From Micromonospora globbae (GTDB lineage: Bacteria > Actinomycetota > Actinomycetes > Mycobacteriales > Micromonosporaceae), in NCBI RefSeq assembly GCF_003610785.1, contig NZ_RAQQ01000006.1, forward strand, positions 186,001-250,000: a DNA stretch of 64,000 bases, in the 5' to 3' direction. This document shows positions 21,645-30,145 of the stretch, piece after piece. The notes under the pieces were generated by a model. The model did no database searches and was not told the origin of the DNA. It saw nothing but the letters and a program-made list of their open reading frames with translations. Made by a program: the position numbers and the translations under genes. Position 1 is the stretch's first letter. The number at the start of each line of letters is the position of its first letter.

Positions 21645-21730
21645 GGGTCGGCGCGCCGGTGACCCCTGCGGGTCGGCACGCCGGGACGGCACGTCTGTCC
21701 CCACGTTCCGGCCGGCAGCCGGTGCCCTGG

Positions 21731-22498
21731 TCAGGACGTCGGCGTCGCCCTGGGGCTCGACGGGGACGGGCTCGGGGAGTCCGACGGGGTGGCCTCGGAG
21801 ACCAGCAGCAGGATCTCGTCGTCCTCGTCGATCAGTTCACCCGACTCGGGTTCGGTGTCGATCACGAGGCCCGGCGGCAGCGACGACGGCCGGTACTCCA
21901 CGCGGTAGCTCAACCCGACCCGGTCCAGCAGCGCCTCGGCGGTCTCCAGCGGCAGGCCGGCCAGCGGCGGCACGGGTACGCCCGCCGCCTCGGTGGTCGG
22001 CGGGGCACTGGTCGGCGGCGAGGTGGTCGGCTCGGCCGACGTCGGGGCGGCACTCGTCGGCGCCGAGGTCGTGAGCGGGGCGGACGGGGTCGGCTCCGGG
22101 CCGGGCTGCTCGTCCTCGGCGTTGCTCACCAGCCACAACGCGACACCGAGCAGGGCGAGCAGGAGCAGCACCAGGATCCCCCAGAGGATCGGCGACCACC
22201 AGCGCCGGCCGCCCTGGTCCTCCGCGTACCACTCGGCGGTCGGCTCGCGGTACTCCGCCGTCCGTGGCCGCACCTCGGCGCGGCCGGACCAGGGCCGTTC
22301 CGGTGGCAGTGGGGCCGTGGCGTCCGCGGGCCCGGACGGCTCGGCCGGACCGGGCAGACGTCGGGTCCGGTCGTCGGGCTCCTCGCCCGGGCGCGGCATC
22401 GGTCGCGTCTCGTCGCCCTCGTCACCCGGACGCGGCAGGGGTCGGGTCTCGTCGCCCTCGTGTCCCCCGGCGGGCGGCTCCTGGCGGTCGTCGCTCAT
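21731..22498 (-). CDS. Membrane protein with one PASTA domain
   Basis: 255 residues. The cytoplasmic N-terminus carries short repeats (GDETRPLPRPGDEGDETRPM) that include threonine sites next to acidic residues. A membrane helix (about 105-128, WGILVLLLLALLGVALWLV), a Thr/Pro/Ser-rich stalk and one PASTA domain (about 172-235, VPPLAGLPLETAEALLDRVG) follow. There is no kinase domain. It may bind peptidoglycan fragments or lipid II outside the cell; the TRPL/TRPM repeats could be kinase targets, which is inference. Confidence 0.82.
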   Translation of the reverse strand: MSDDRQEPPAGGHEGDETRPLPRPGDEGDETRPMPRPGEEPDDRTRRLPGPAEPSGPADATAPLPPERPWSGRAEVRPRTAEYREPTAEWYAEDQGGRRWWSPILWGILVLLLLALLGVALWLVSNAEDEQPGPEPTPSAPLTTSAPTSAAPTSAEPTTSPPTSAPPTTEAAGVPVPPLAGLPLETAEALLDRVGLSYRVEYRPSSLPPGLVIDTEPESGELIDEDDEILLLVSEATPSDSPSPSPSSPRATPTS

Positions 22499-22627
22499 CG
22501 CACGTCCTTTCCCGAGCCGGGCGGGCGGGTCGGGGGTCGGTGCTGGTCGACGCCACCGTGCCGGCCGAGGGTCGGCCTCTCACCGCCAACCTAACGGTCC
22601 GTGTCACCATCGGCCCGCATCGACGTG

Positions 22628-22650
22628 CCGGACCCGGCGCGCGGGTCCGG
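22628..22650 (-). terminator. Hairpin downstream of the two-PASTA protein gene
   Basis: CCGGACCCG and its complement form a perfect 9-bp stem around GCGCG, 56 bases after the stop of the gene at 22707-23387. Confidence 0.55.
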
Positions 22651-22706
22651 TCGTGGCGAGACCCGTACGCCCAGGGCGTGGCGTCGTGGCGGGACCGCCC
22701 GGTCCG

Positions 22707-23387
22707 TCAGGACGTCGGTGCGACCGACGGGCTGGCGTCCTCCTCGGTGCCGCACCAGATCCGCACCTGGTCGTTCCACCGCGCGGTGCTCCCGCCGGCC
22801 GGCTCCTGCCGGAGCACCGTGCCGCGCTTCCCGCTCGGGTACTGCGGGTAGAGGCCCTCCTCGCCCAGCTCGTCGGCGGCCTCGTCGCAGTCGTCGTCGA
22901 CGACGTCCGGCACGTCGGTGGTCGGCGCCGGACCGGTCACGTAGAGGGTCACCGTCGACCCGCGCCGGATCGCCGTGCCCACCTCGGGTTCCGTCCGCTC
23001 CACCGTGCGGCCCGTGCCGGTGCCGAACACCAACCGCCAGCCCAGCCGCCGGTCGCGCAGCTCGTCCCGGGCCTCGACGAAGTCCGTGCCGATCACGGGA
23101 GGAACGGTCAGGCCGGAGGCGGACGACGCCGAGGTGCGCGGCGCTGACGGTGTGGTGCGGGTGGCCGTCGGCCGCCGGGTGGGCGGGACGCTGGGACCCC
23201 CGGTGGTGCTCGTCGCGGCCACCGGTGTCTCCGGCGGCACGTCCTCCTCGCCGGCCAGCAGCCAACCCCCGGTCGCCCCGATCGCGGCGAGCAGCACGGT
23301 GACCAGCCCGCCACCCAGCACCAGGCCCAGCCGGCCCGGTCCGCCACCGCTTCCCGCGACGTGTCCGCTCGTGTTCCCGTCCGTCAT
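22707..23387 (-). CDS. Membrane protein with two PASTA domains
   Basis: 226 residues. A short Gly-rich cytoplasmic N-terminus is followed by a membrane helix (about 20-45), a Thr/Pro stalk, PASTA 1 (about 93-150, VPPVIGTDFVEARDEL) and PASTA 2 (about 155-215, VPDVVDDDCDEAADELGEEG) containing Cys residues that may pair. It is a kinase-less PASTA protein like its downstream neighbour on the same strand, so the two probably arose together. Confidence 0.82.
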   Translation of the reverse strand: MTDGNTSGHVAGSGGGPGRLGLVLGGGLVTVLLAAIGATGGWLLAGEEDVPPETPVAATSTTGGPSVPPTRRPTATRTTPSAPRTSASSASGLTVPPVIGTDFVEARDELRDRRLGWRLVFGTGTGRTVERTEPEVGTAIRRGSTVTLYVTGPAPTTDVPDVVDDDCDEAADELGEEGLYPQYPSGKRGTVLRQEPAGGSTARWNDQVRIWCGTEEDASPSVAPTS

Positions 23388-23508
23388 GCCACCGCCTCAG
23401 TCCCCGGCGACCGTACCGGTCACCGCCAAGCCGCCTGCGCCACCCGCCGCCGTCCCGCCGGGCATCGACGGCTCGCCGCGCCGACGACGGGACGTTACGC
23501 TGCCCCGC

Positions 23509-24960
23509 ATGGCCAGACGCGGCTGGGGAGGATCGATCGCGACCGCCGTCGGCGTTGCTGCCGGCACCGGTGCCGCCCAACTGGGCTTCGGCTACGGGCT
23601 GGGCATCATCAACTGGGCGCCGGCCGACGCCGGCGCCGGCCCGGCGGCCTGGGTCGCCGGCCTCATCTGGGCCACCTGGATCGCCGCCACGTCGACGGTG
23701 CTGGGCGCCGTCTGCGCGTACCGCCTGCACGAGCGCGCCCTCGCCGCCGCGACGGCGGGGCCACGGCCCGGCCGACCCGACGCCCCGCCGGACGCTCCAG
23801 CGGCCGACAGCGGCGCGCCCGCTGCCAGCGACCCGTCCGCGGCCGACAGCGGTCCGCCCGACGCACCGGCCGACAGCGGGACGCCCACCGCCGACAGTGC
23901 CGCGACGCCGCCGGTCCGGCACCGCGGCGACCGCCTCGGGCGGGTCGGCCTCGCCGTGGCCGCCGGTCTGGGCGGTCTGATCACCGTGCTGCTGATCGCG
24001 GTGCCGGCGCGGGTCGCGGCCGCACCGGACACCGGCACCCCGCAGCGGGTGGCGGCCGCGTACGCGGCGATCGGCGTCCTGACGGGTGTGCTGGCCGCGC
24101 TCTGGGCGCTGCGCTCCCGCGCCGCCGCGACCAACGTGATCGCGACGGTGGCCTGGCTCTGGCTGCTCGCCGTCGTCGCGGTGGTCGACGGGGTCCTCGC
24201 CGGCCGCGGTCTGACCAGCGCCCAGCTCGGCATCTGGCAGATCAGCTCGGACCGCCCCGAGTTCTGGATCCGCGACTACCTCTACTGGCCGGGTGCGTTG
24301 CTGTCGCTCGGCTCGGCACTGGTGATCGGACTGCTCGCCGTGCGGCGGGGCGCCCGGTCGGCCGAGCAGCGCATCGGCGCGGCGGCCTCCGGCGCGGCCG
24401 GCCCGCTGCTCGTGGCGGTCGCGTACCTCCTCGCGGTGCCGCGGCTGTCGGCGATCAGCCCCGAGCAGGTGTCGGCCCACCTGATCGCCCCGTACGCGGT
24501 GATCGTCGGTATCGGCGGCTCGGTGCTGGTGGCGGCGCTCGCCCAGCGTGCCGAGCGGCGCGCGGCGGCGCGGAGCGCCGGCGGCAGCGTCCCGGGCCCG
24601 TCCGACCGGCCCGCCTCCGCGCTGGAGGGCGACGAGGGCCGACCGGACGCCGCGGGCGCGACGACGGCACCGGGCGTGGTCGGCGAATCCGTGCCGCCGA
24701 CCGCTATCGGGGGAGCCGCGGCGCCGACCCCGGTCGCGGACGTGGAGGCGGCGCCGGCCGGCCGGGCAGCCGGGGCGAAGGCCGGTACGACGGCCGCCAC
24801 CGACGGATCCACGCGAGAGCCCGCGGCGCCGCGCGTGCCGGCGCCGCGCACCGGGGAGGCGGACCGGCTCGCGGGCGCGGAGACCGCCGCCGCGCCGGCC
24901 ACGGAGACCCAGGCGCCGACGAGCCCTCGCCGGAGCCGGTCACCGCGACGCACGAGCTGA
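23509..24960 (+). CDS. Polytopic membrane protein of unknown function
   Basis: 483 residues. About eight hydrophobic segments fall in residues 8-360, interrupted by a cytoplasmic-looking Ala/Asp/Pro linker (about 85-145, repeated ADSG units). The ~120-residue C-terminal tail is low-complexity. The segment GIWQISSDRPEFWIRDYLYW is distinctive, but I do not recognise the family. Divergent from the PASTA gene at 22707-23387. The final residues (SPRRSRSPRRTS) look frame-shifted relative to an adjacent, more natural frame, so the true C-terminus is uncertain. Confidence 0.7.
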   Translation: MARRGWGGSIATAVGVAAGTGAAQLGFGYGLGIINWAPADAGAGPAAWVAGLIWATWIAATSTVLGAVCAYRLHERALAAATAGPRPGRPDAPPDAPAADSGAPAASDPSAADSGPPDAPADSGTPTADSAATPPVRHRGDRLGRVGLAVAAGLGGLITVLLIAVPARVAAAPDTGTPQRVAAAYAAIGVLTGVLAALWALRSRAAATNVIATVAWLWLLAVVAVVDGVLAGRGLTSAQLGIWQISSDRPEFWIRDYLYWPGALLSLGSALVIGLLAVRRGARSAEQRIGAAASGAAGPLLVAVAYLLAVPRLSAISPEQVSAHLIAPYAVIVGIGGSVLVAALAQRAERRAAARSAGGSVPGPSDRPASALEGDEGRPDAAGATTAPGVVGESVPPTAIGGAAAPTPVADVEAAPAGRAAGAKAGTTAATDGSTREPAAPRVPAPRTGEADRLAGAETAAAPATETQAPTSPRRSRSPRRTS

Positions 24961-24972
24961 CCGAGGGCCACC

Positions 24973-25068
24973 GCGACGGACGGCCTGGGAGCGGCCGCGA
25001 CGGACGGTGTCGGGGCGCCCGCGACGGACGGTGGCGGGGCGCCCGCGACGGCCGCGGCCCCGGGCGCT
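24973..25068. repeat. 24-bp tandem repeat, four copies
   Basis: Units beginning GCGACGG start at 24973, 24997, 25021 and 25045, with consensus GCGACGGACGGTGTCGGGGC plus GCCC. Copies 2 and 3 differ by one base. The array lies just after the stop of the membrane protein gene and ends 20 bases before the GCS2-like gene. Confidence 0.75.
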
Positions 25069-25087
25069 CCGGCGCTCGCCACCTGAT

Positions 25088-26566
25088 CTAGTCGACGGGC
25101 CAGGTGTGCACCGGCTCGTTGGTGCGCTGGTGTTCGGCGTAGCGCTGCACCATGTGGTGCAGGGCCGCGTCGCGGTCCATGCCCCGGTGCCGTTCCGCGG
25201 CCCAGACGGTCTCGGCCTGCCAGGCCGCGCCGTTGCGGCCGGTGCGGCAGCGCTGCTCGATGACGCCGAGCAGCCGGTCCCGTTCCGCCGGGGCGACCCC
25301 GAACCGGTCCAGCCCGACGGCGGCCTTCGGCAACAGCACGTCGAGCACGAGCTCGGTCACCGGCACGTCACCGAGCCGGGGCCAGTGCAGGACGGCCTCC
25401 ATGCCCCGACGCGCGGCCGCGTGGAAGTTCTCCTCGGCGGAGCTGAAGGTGAGCTGGCTCCAGATCGGCCGGTCGGCCTCGGCGAGCGCGCGGGTCAGAC
25501 CGAAGTAGAAGGCCGCGTTGGCCAGCATGTCCACGACCGTGGGCCCGGCCGGCAGCACCCGGTTCTCCACGCGCAGGTGCGGACGGCCGTCCATGATGTC
25601 GTACACCGGGCGGTTCCAGCGGTAGACCGTGCCGTTGTGCAGCCGCAGCTCGCCGAGCTGGGGCACCCCGCCGGCGTGCAGCACCTCCACCGGGTCCTCG
25701 TCCTCGCAGATCGGCAGCAGCGGGGGGAAGTACCGGACGTTCTCCTCGAACAGGTCGAAGATCGAGGTGATCCACCGCTCGCCGAACCACACCCGGGGGC
25801 GTACGCCCTGGGCCTTGAGTTCGTCGGGGCGGGTGTCGGTGGCCTGCTCGAACAGCGCGATGCGCGTCTCCGCCCAGAGCTGCCGCCCGTACAGGTAGGG
25901 CGAGTTCGCGCCGATCGCCACCTGCGCCGCCGCGATGGCCTGGGACGCGTTCCAGTAGTCGGCGAAGCTGTCCGGCGCGACCTGGAGGTGGAACTGGAGG
26001 CTGGTGCAGGCCGCCTCGGGCGCGATCGAGTCGGTGTGCGTACGCAGCCGCTCGACACCACGGATGTCCAGCTCGATGTCCTCGCCCCGGGCGCCCACGA
26101 TCTGGTCGTTGAGCACGCGGTAGCGCTCGTTCGTGGACAGGTTGTCCGCCACGAGGTGCCGCTCCGTGAGGGTGGGCAGGATGCCGACGAGCAGGATCTT
26201 CGCGTCCGACCGGGCGGCCCGCTCGTCCGCCCGGGCGAGGCTGCCGCAGAGGTCGCGCTCGTAGTCGGCGAAACCCACGCCCTCGATGAGCCGCGGCGGC
26301 GCGTTCAGTTCGAGGTTGAACTGGCCCAGCTCGGTCTGGAAGAGCGGATCGGCGATGTCGGCGAGGATCTTCTCGTTCCGCATCGCCGGCTCGGCCGTCG
26401 AGTCGATCAGGTTGAGCTCGATCTCCAGGCCGGTCATCGGCCGGTCGGCGTCGAAGCCGAAGTCGTCCAGCATCAGCGCGAAGACGTCGAGGCACCGCCG
26501 GACCTTCTGCCGGTAGCGGACCCGGTCCTCCCGGGAGAAGGCGCCCTGCGAGACGTCCCTGCCCAT
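25088..26566 (-). CDS. Glutamate-cysteine ligase (GCS2)-family protein
   Basis: 492 residues. The N-terminal region MTGLEIELNLID, the block FNLELNAPPRLIEG, QFHLQVAPDSFADYWN and HLRVENRVLPAGPTVVDM match the carboxylate-amine ligase/GCS2 fold. The start at 26566 is chosen because GGGAGG stands 5 bases before this ATG. Members join glutamate to an amine or cysteine using ATP. Actinomycetes make mycothiol rather than glutathione, and many carry GCS2-like proteins of unknown substrate; no partner gene is adjacent. Confidence 0.8.
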   Translation of the reverse strand: MGRDVSQGAFSREDRVRYRQKVRRCLDVFALMLDDFGFDADRPMTGLEIELNLIDSTAEPAMRNEKILADIADPLFQTELGQFNLELNAPPRLIEGVGFADYERDLCGSLARADERAARSDAKILLVGILPTLTERHLVADNLSTNERYRVLNDQIVGARGEDIELDIRGVERLRTHTDSIAPEAACTSLQFHLQVAPDSFADYWNASQAIAAAQVAIGANSPYLYGRQLWAETRIALFEQATDTRPDELKAQGVRPRVWFGERWITSIFDLFEENVRYFPPLLPICEDEDPVEVLHAGGVPQLGELRLHNGTVYRWNRPVYDIMDGRPHLRVENRVLPAGPTVVDMLANAAFYFGLTRALAEADRPIWSQLTFSSAEENFHAAARRGMEAVLHWPRLGDVPVTELVLDVLLPKAAVGLDRFGVAPAERDRLLGVIEQRCRTGRNGAAWQAETVWAAERHRGMDRDAALHHMVQRYAEHQRTNEPVHTWPVD

Positions 26567-26802
26567 GTGCCCTCCCGGCATAAGGCGCATCCGGGGCCAT
26601 GGCCTCCCCGTGCGCGTTGTCAGCCCATTACGTTAAGTGCGCACACCTCGCGAAAACCAGAGGCCGATTCCGATAGTCCGTCCATCGGGACCGCCCGCGG
26701 CCTGCCGCGACGTGCGCTCCCGGGCATCTCTACCCCGTCGGGTCGCTCCCGCCCCGCCGCCGGCGGGCAAAAGGCCGTGACGATTCGCACGCGAAGACGG
26801 CA

Positions 26803-26834
26803 CGGGGCCCGCGCCGGACTCGGCGCGGGCCCCG
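26803..26834 (-). terminator. Terminator downstream of the YceI gene
   Basis: A perfect 14-bp stem (CGGGGCCCGCGCCG and complement) with a GACT loop lies 15 bases after the YceI stop. No gene is seen in 26567-26849. Confidence 0.8.
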
Positions 26835-26849
26835 GACGTGCGGGACAGG

Positions 26850-27431
26850 TCAGGCCTGACGGATGGCCTCGCCCTCGATCTCGATCTTGACCTTCTTGCC
26901 GACCAGCACGCCACCGCTCTCCAGGGCAACGTTCCAGGTCAGGCCGAACTCCTCGCGGTCGATCTCGGTCTTCGCGGAGAATCCGAAGATGTCCTGCCCG
27001 AAGGGGCTCCGGCCGACGCCCTCGAAGTCGACCTCCAGCTCGACCGGGCGGGTGACGTCCTTGATGGTCAGCTCGCCGGTCAGGACGAACTCGTTGCCGT
27101 CGCGCGACTTCACCCCGGTGCTCCGGAACTCCAGCGTCGGGAACTTCTCCACGTCCAGGAAGTCGCCGCTGCGCAGGTGCCCGTCACGGTCGGCCTGGCC
27201 GGTCTGGATGCTGGCGGCCTGGATGGTCGCGGTGACCGAGGACTGCATGGGGTCCTCCGCGACGGTGATGGTGGCGGCGGCGTCGGTGAACTCGCCGCGT
27301 ACCTTGGACACCATCATGTGGCGCGCGACGAACCCGACGCGCTTGTGAGCCGCGTCCAGCACGTAGGTGCCGGGAGTCGGGATCGTGAGACCCTCCCACT
27401 CGCGGGTGACGGCCTCGGTGCTGCTGGTCAT
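26850..27431 (-). CDS. YceI family lipid-binding protein, cytoplasmic form
   Basis: 193 residues with the full YceI lipocalin-like pattern: GTYVLDAAHKRVGFVARHM, GHLRSGDFLDVEKFPTLEF, GELTIKDVTRPVELEV and FGFSAKTEIDREEFGLTWN. There is no signal peptide, unlike E. coli YceI, so the protein should stay in the cytoplasm. The family binds polyprenoids. GGAGGAAAGCC precedes the ATG. It is divergent from, and probably regulated by, the MarR gene at 27529. Confidence 0.92.
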   Translation of the reverse strand: MTSSTEAVTREWEGLTIPTPGTYVLDAAHKRVGFVARHMMVSKVRGEFTDAAATITVAEDPMQSSVTATIQAASIQTGQADRDGHLRSGDFLDVEKFPTLEFRSTGVKSRDGNEFVLTGELTIKDVTRPVELEVDFEGVGRSPFGQDIFGFSAKTEIDREEFGLTWNVALESGGVLVGKKVKIEIEGEAIRQA

Positions 27432-27474
27432 GGCTTTCCTCCAGGGAATGGTTTAGTAGCCCAACGGCTGCCTC

Positions 27475-27509
27475 AGCAACTATAGCGAGAGCAATATTCC
27501 CCGTGTCAA
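27475..27509 (-). promoter_or_regulatory. Promoter of the YceI gene in the shared YceI/MarR control region
   Basis: On the - strand, TTGACA (27504-27509) and TATAGT (27479-27484) are separated by 19 bases. AGCAA occurs twice (27475-27479, 27490-27494), 15 bases apart, flanking the -10, which could be half-sites for the divergently encoded MarR protein. Confidence 0.55.
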
Positions 27510-27516
27510 GTACTGG

Positions 27517-27522
27517 TACGAT
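27517..27522 (+). promoter_or_regulatory. -10 element giving a leaderless MarR transcript
   Basis: TACGAT ends 6 bases before the GTG at 27529, so transcription should begin at or next to the start codon. No ribosome site is present. Confidence 0.5.
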
Positions 27523-27528
27523 GAAGCC

Positions 27529-28035
27529 GTGAAGAACGAGTTGGACGATCCCCGGATCACCGCCATCGGCCTCTTCTACGAGGTGCACGCCGGGCTGACG
27601 GCCCGGTTCGCCGCCCAGTTCGAGGAGCACGGCCTCTCCGCGGTCGAGTTCGAGGTGCTGACCAGGCTTGCCCGCTCGCCCAACAACCAGCTCCGGATGA
27701 CCGATCTCGCGGCGCAGACCTCCCTGTCGACAAGCGGTGTGACCCGGGTCGTGGACCGCATGGAACGCGACGGGCTGCTCGCCCGGCGGGCCTGCGCCAC
27801 CGATCGACGCAGCTCGTTCGCCGTGGTCACGGCCGCCGGCATGCAGCGCCTCAAGGAGGTGCTCCCCGGGCACCTGCGCATCATCGAGGAGTGGTTCACA
27901 GGCCAGCTCGACCCCGAGTCGCTGGCGACACTGCTCGACGCCCTCCGCCGGATCCGGGACGCCGTGCATCCGTGCGCGACCGCCGGCAGCAGCACGGCGA
28001 CACCCACCGACGACGAGGTGAGCACCTCGGCCTGA
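27529..28035 (+). CDS. MarR family transcriptional regulator
   Basis: 168 residues. Winged-helix MarR fold: VEFEVLTRLARSPNNQLRMT, LAAQTSLSTSGVTRVVDRME recognition region and GLLARRACATDRRSSFAVV wing. The C-terminal dimer helix is followed by a Ser/Thr tail. Probably represses the divergent YceI gene and itself; the ligand is unknown. The start codon lies at the expected transcription start. Confidence 0.92.
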   Translation: MKNELDDPRITAIGLFYEVHAGLTARFAAQFEEHGLSAVEFEVLTRLARSPNNQLRMTDLAAQTSLSTSGVTRVVDRMERDGLLARRACATDRRSSFAVVTAAGMQRLKEVLPGHLRIIEEWFTGQLDPESLATLLDALRRIRDAVHPCATAGSSTATPTDDEVSTSA

Positions 28036-28255
28036 CCGGGCGCGCCGGCTGTCCTGTCTGATGCCGTTCGCACTCCCCTGCACTGCCCGTCCTCCCGAAT
28101 GACGATCAGGTATCCGGTGGACGGATCGCCCGACGTTCGGCAAGATCGACTCCCACAGCCGGACAGTCCACTGTGGCTGCCCGGCCGTTTCCCGCGATCC
28201 GTCCCCGGCGGGACGCCGGTGACGGATGCGACCGCATCGACAGGAAACGGGGAAA

Positions 28256-29845
28256 ATGGGACTTTCACCGATCACCAGCCGGCGTTGGCAGGCCATCGGG
28301 CTGCTCGCCGCCACGGCGGCCGTCACGGCCGTCGGCGGACCGGCCACCGCGGCACCGGCCGGTGCGACTCCGGCCACCGGCGAGATCCGCCTGGCCGGCA
28401 CCCCCGACGCGGTGCCGGGCAGCTACATCGTGGTGCTCAAGGACACCGCGGCCACCGCGAGGGCCGGCCTCGGCGACCGCCGGCGCGTGGTCGCCGAGAG
28501 AGCGCAGACGCTGGCGCGCGGGCACGCCGGGACCGTGGGCCGGGTGTACGCGGCCGGGCTGACCGGGTTCGAGGCGCGGCTGTCCGAGTCGGCGGCCCGA
28601 CGGCTGGCCGCCGACCCGTCCGTGGCGTACGTCGAGCAGAACCAGTGGGCGTCCGGGACCGGCGGGACGCAGTCGGCTCCCCCGTCGTGGGGGCTGGACC
28701 GGATCGACGAGCCGACCCGCCCGGTGGACGGCCTCTACACCTATCCGAACACGGCCACCGCGGTCCACGCGTACGTCATCGACAGCGGCATCCGGACCAC
28801 CCACCGCGACTTCGCTGGCCGGGCGAGCAGCGGCTTCGACGCCGTCGACGGCACCGGGACCGACTGCCACGGGCACGGCACGCACGTCGCGGGCACGGTC
28901 GGCGGCACCTCGTACGGGGTCGCCAAGGGCGTGCGGCTGGTCTCGGTACGGGTGCTCAAGTGCGACAACACCACCACGGCGGCCGACACGATCGCCGGGG
29001 TGGACTGGGTCACCGCGAACGCGGTCAAGCCGGCCGTGGCGAACATGAGCATCGGCTTCCGCAGCGGCAGCACCAGCGTGGACGACGCCGTGGCCCGGTC
29101 GATCGCCTCGGGGGTGACGTACGTCGTGTCCGCGGGCAACGCGACCGCCGACGCCTGCACCCAGTCGCCGGCCCGGGTACCGGCGGCGATCACGGTCGGC
29201 GCCACCACGAGCGCCGACGCGCGCGCCTCGTTCTCCAACTACGGCACCTGCCTGGACCTGTTCGCACCCGGGGACGCCATCGTCTCGGCGGGCAGGGCCA
29301 GCGACACGGCGAGCGCCACGATGAGCGGCACCTCGATGGCCGCGCCGCACGTGACCGGGGCGGCCGCGCTGATCCTCGCGGAGAACCGGACGTTCACGCC
29401 GGCCCAGGTGCGGGACCGGCTGGTGGCCGGCGCTACCTCCGGTGTGGTGACGAGCCCCGGCACCGGCTCCCCGAACCTGTTGCTGCGGGTCGAGGGGGCG
29501 CTGCGCAACCCGTACACGCCGGTCGAGGCGTGCGGCAGCGGATACAAGGTCATCAACTCCCGGCCGCTGGCCGTCACCGGCGGCGCCCTCCGCGGCCGGG
29601 TCTACCTGCTCTACAACGGCAGCAACGCGAACAACTGCGTGGTCACCATGAAGGCCACCTCGCTGGGCACCGCCACGCAGGTGGCGGCGTACCTGGAGGT
29701 GCAGGGATCCACACGCCGCACCGACAGCGGCTCGTACTCCTACTACGCCGGACCGGTCCGGGCGGCGGCCGGCGGCAAGTGCGTCAAGTGGGGTGGGTCG
29801 ACCGGCGGAGCCCAGTACGACAGCCCGTTCGAGCACTGCGGCTGA
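28256..29845 (+). CDS. Secreted S8 subtilisin-like protease with SapA-like C-terminal domain
   Basis: 529 residues. Signal peptide about 1-33, I9 propeptide about 55-132. S8 domain has Asp176 (YVIDSGI), His207 ([10 protein letters not shown]), Asn295 and Ser360 (MSGTSMAAPH). After residue 420 comes a ~105-residue cysteine-containing module (VEACGSGYKVINSRPL, VYLLYN, NNCVVTMKA, YSYYAGPV, GKCVKWGG) that resembles spore-associated protein A of Streptomyces. The catalytic part is close to the protease at 15746-17620, which has a P-domain instead. GGGGA precedes the ATG. Extracellular protease; the tail may target hyphae or spores. Confidence 0.93.
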   Translation: MGLSPITSRRWQAIGLLAATAAVTAVGGPATAAPAGATPATGEIRLAGTPDAVPGSYIVVLKDTAATARAGLGDRRRVVAERAQTLARGHAGTVGRVYAAGLTGFEARLSESAARRLAADPSVAYVEQNQWASGTGGTQSAPPSWGLDRIDEPTRPVDGLYTYPNTATAVHAYVIDSGIRTTHRDFAGRASSGFDAVDGTGTDCHGHGTHVAGTVGGTSYGVAKGVRLVSVRVLKCDNTTTAADTIAGVDWVTANAVKPAVANMSIGFRSGSTSVDDAVARSIASGVTYVVSAGNATADACTQSPARVPAAITVGATTSADARASFSNYGTCLDLFAPGDAIVSAGRASDTASATMSGTSMAAPHVTGAAALILAENRTFTPAQVRDRLVAGATSGVVTSPGTGSPNLLLRVEGALRNPYTPVEACGSGYKVINSRPLAVTGGALRGRVYLLYNGSNANNCVVTMKATSLGTATQVAAYLEVQGSTRRTDSGSYSYYAGPVRAAAGGKCVKWGGSTGGAQYDSPFEHCG

Positions 29846-29877
29846 CCTGACCGGCGAGCATCGCCCCCGGTCAGCCG

Positions 29878-29918
29878 ACCGGCGGTCCGCCCGCGCGTGG
29901 AGCGGGCGGACCGCCGGT
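29878..29918 (+). terminator. Terminator of the second subtilase gene
   Basis: A perfect 17-bp stem (29878-29894 with 29902-29918, core GGCGGTCCGCCCGC) lies 33 bases after the stop. The rest of 29846-30145 holds only a short direct repeat GACCGGCAGA (two copies near 29934 and 29946) and no gene. Confidence 0.85.
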
Positions 29919-30145
29919 ACCCCGCGGCACCGGACGACCGGCAGAAAGACCGGCAGAACTGCCGGCTCGACCGGACACCCACTGCAAAAACGGACCAACC
30001 GGCTTGCCGGCCCTGGCTACTGTTCGCCCCAGCGGGGATTCACCGGGGGGTGACGGCGCGGGCGAACAGCGAGGGGTTAGCAACGAGGGGGCTATTCGCC
30101 CGCGCTCCCCGGCCCCGCCCGGGCCCCGCCGAGGGGTCGCGTGGC

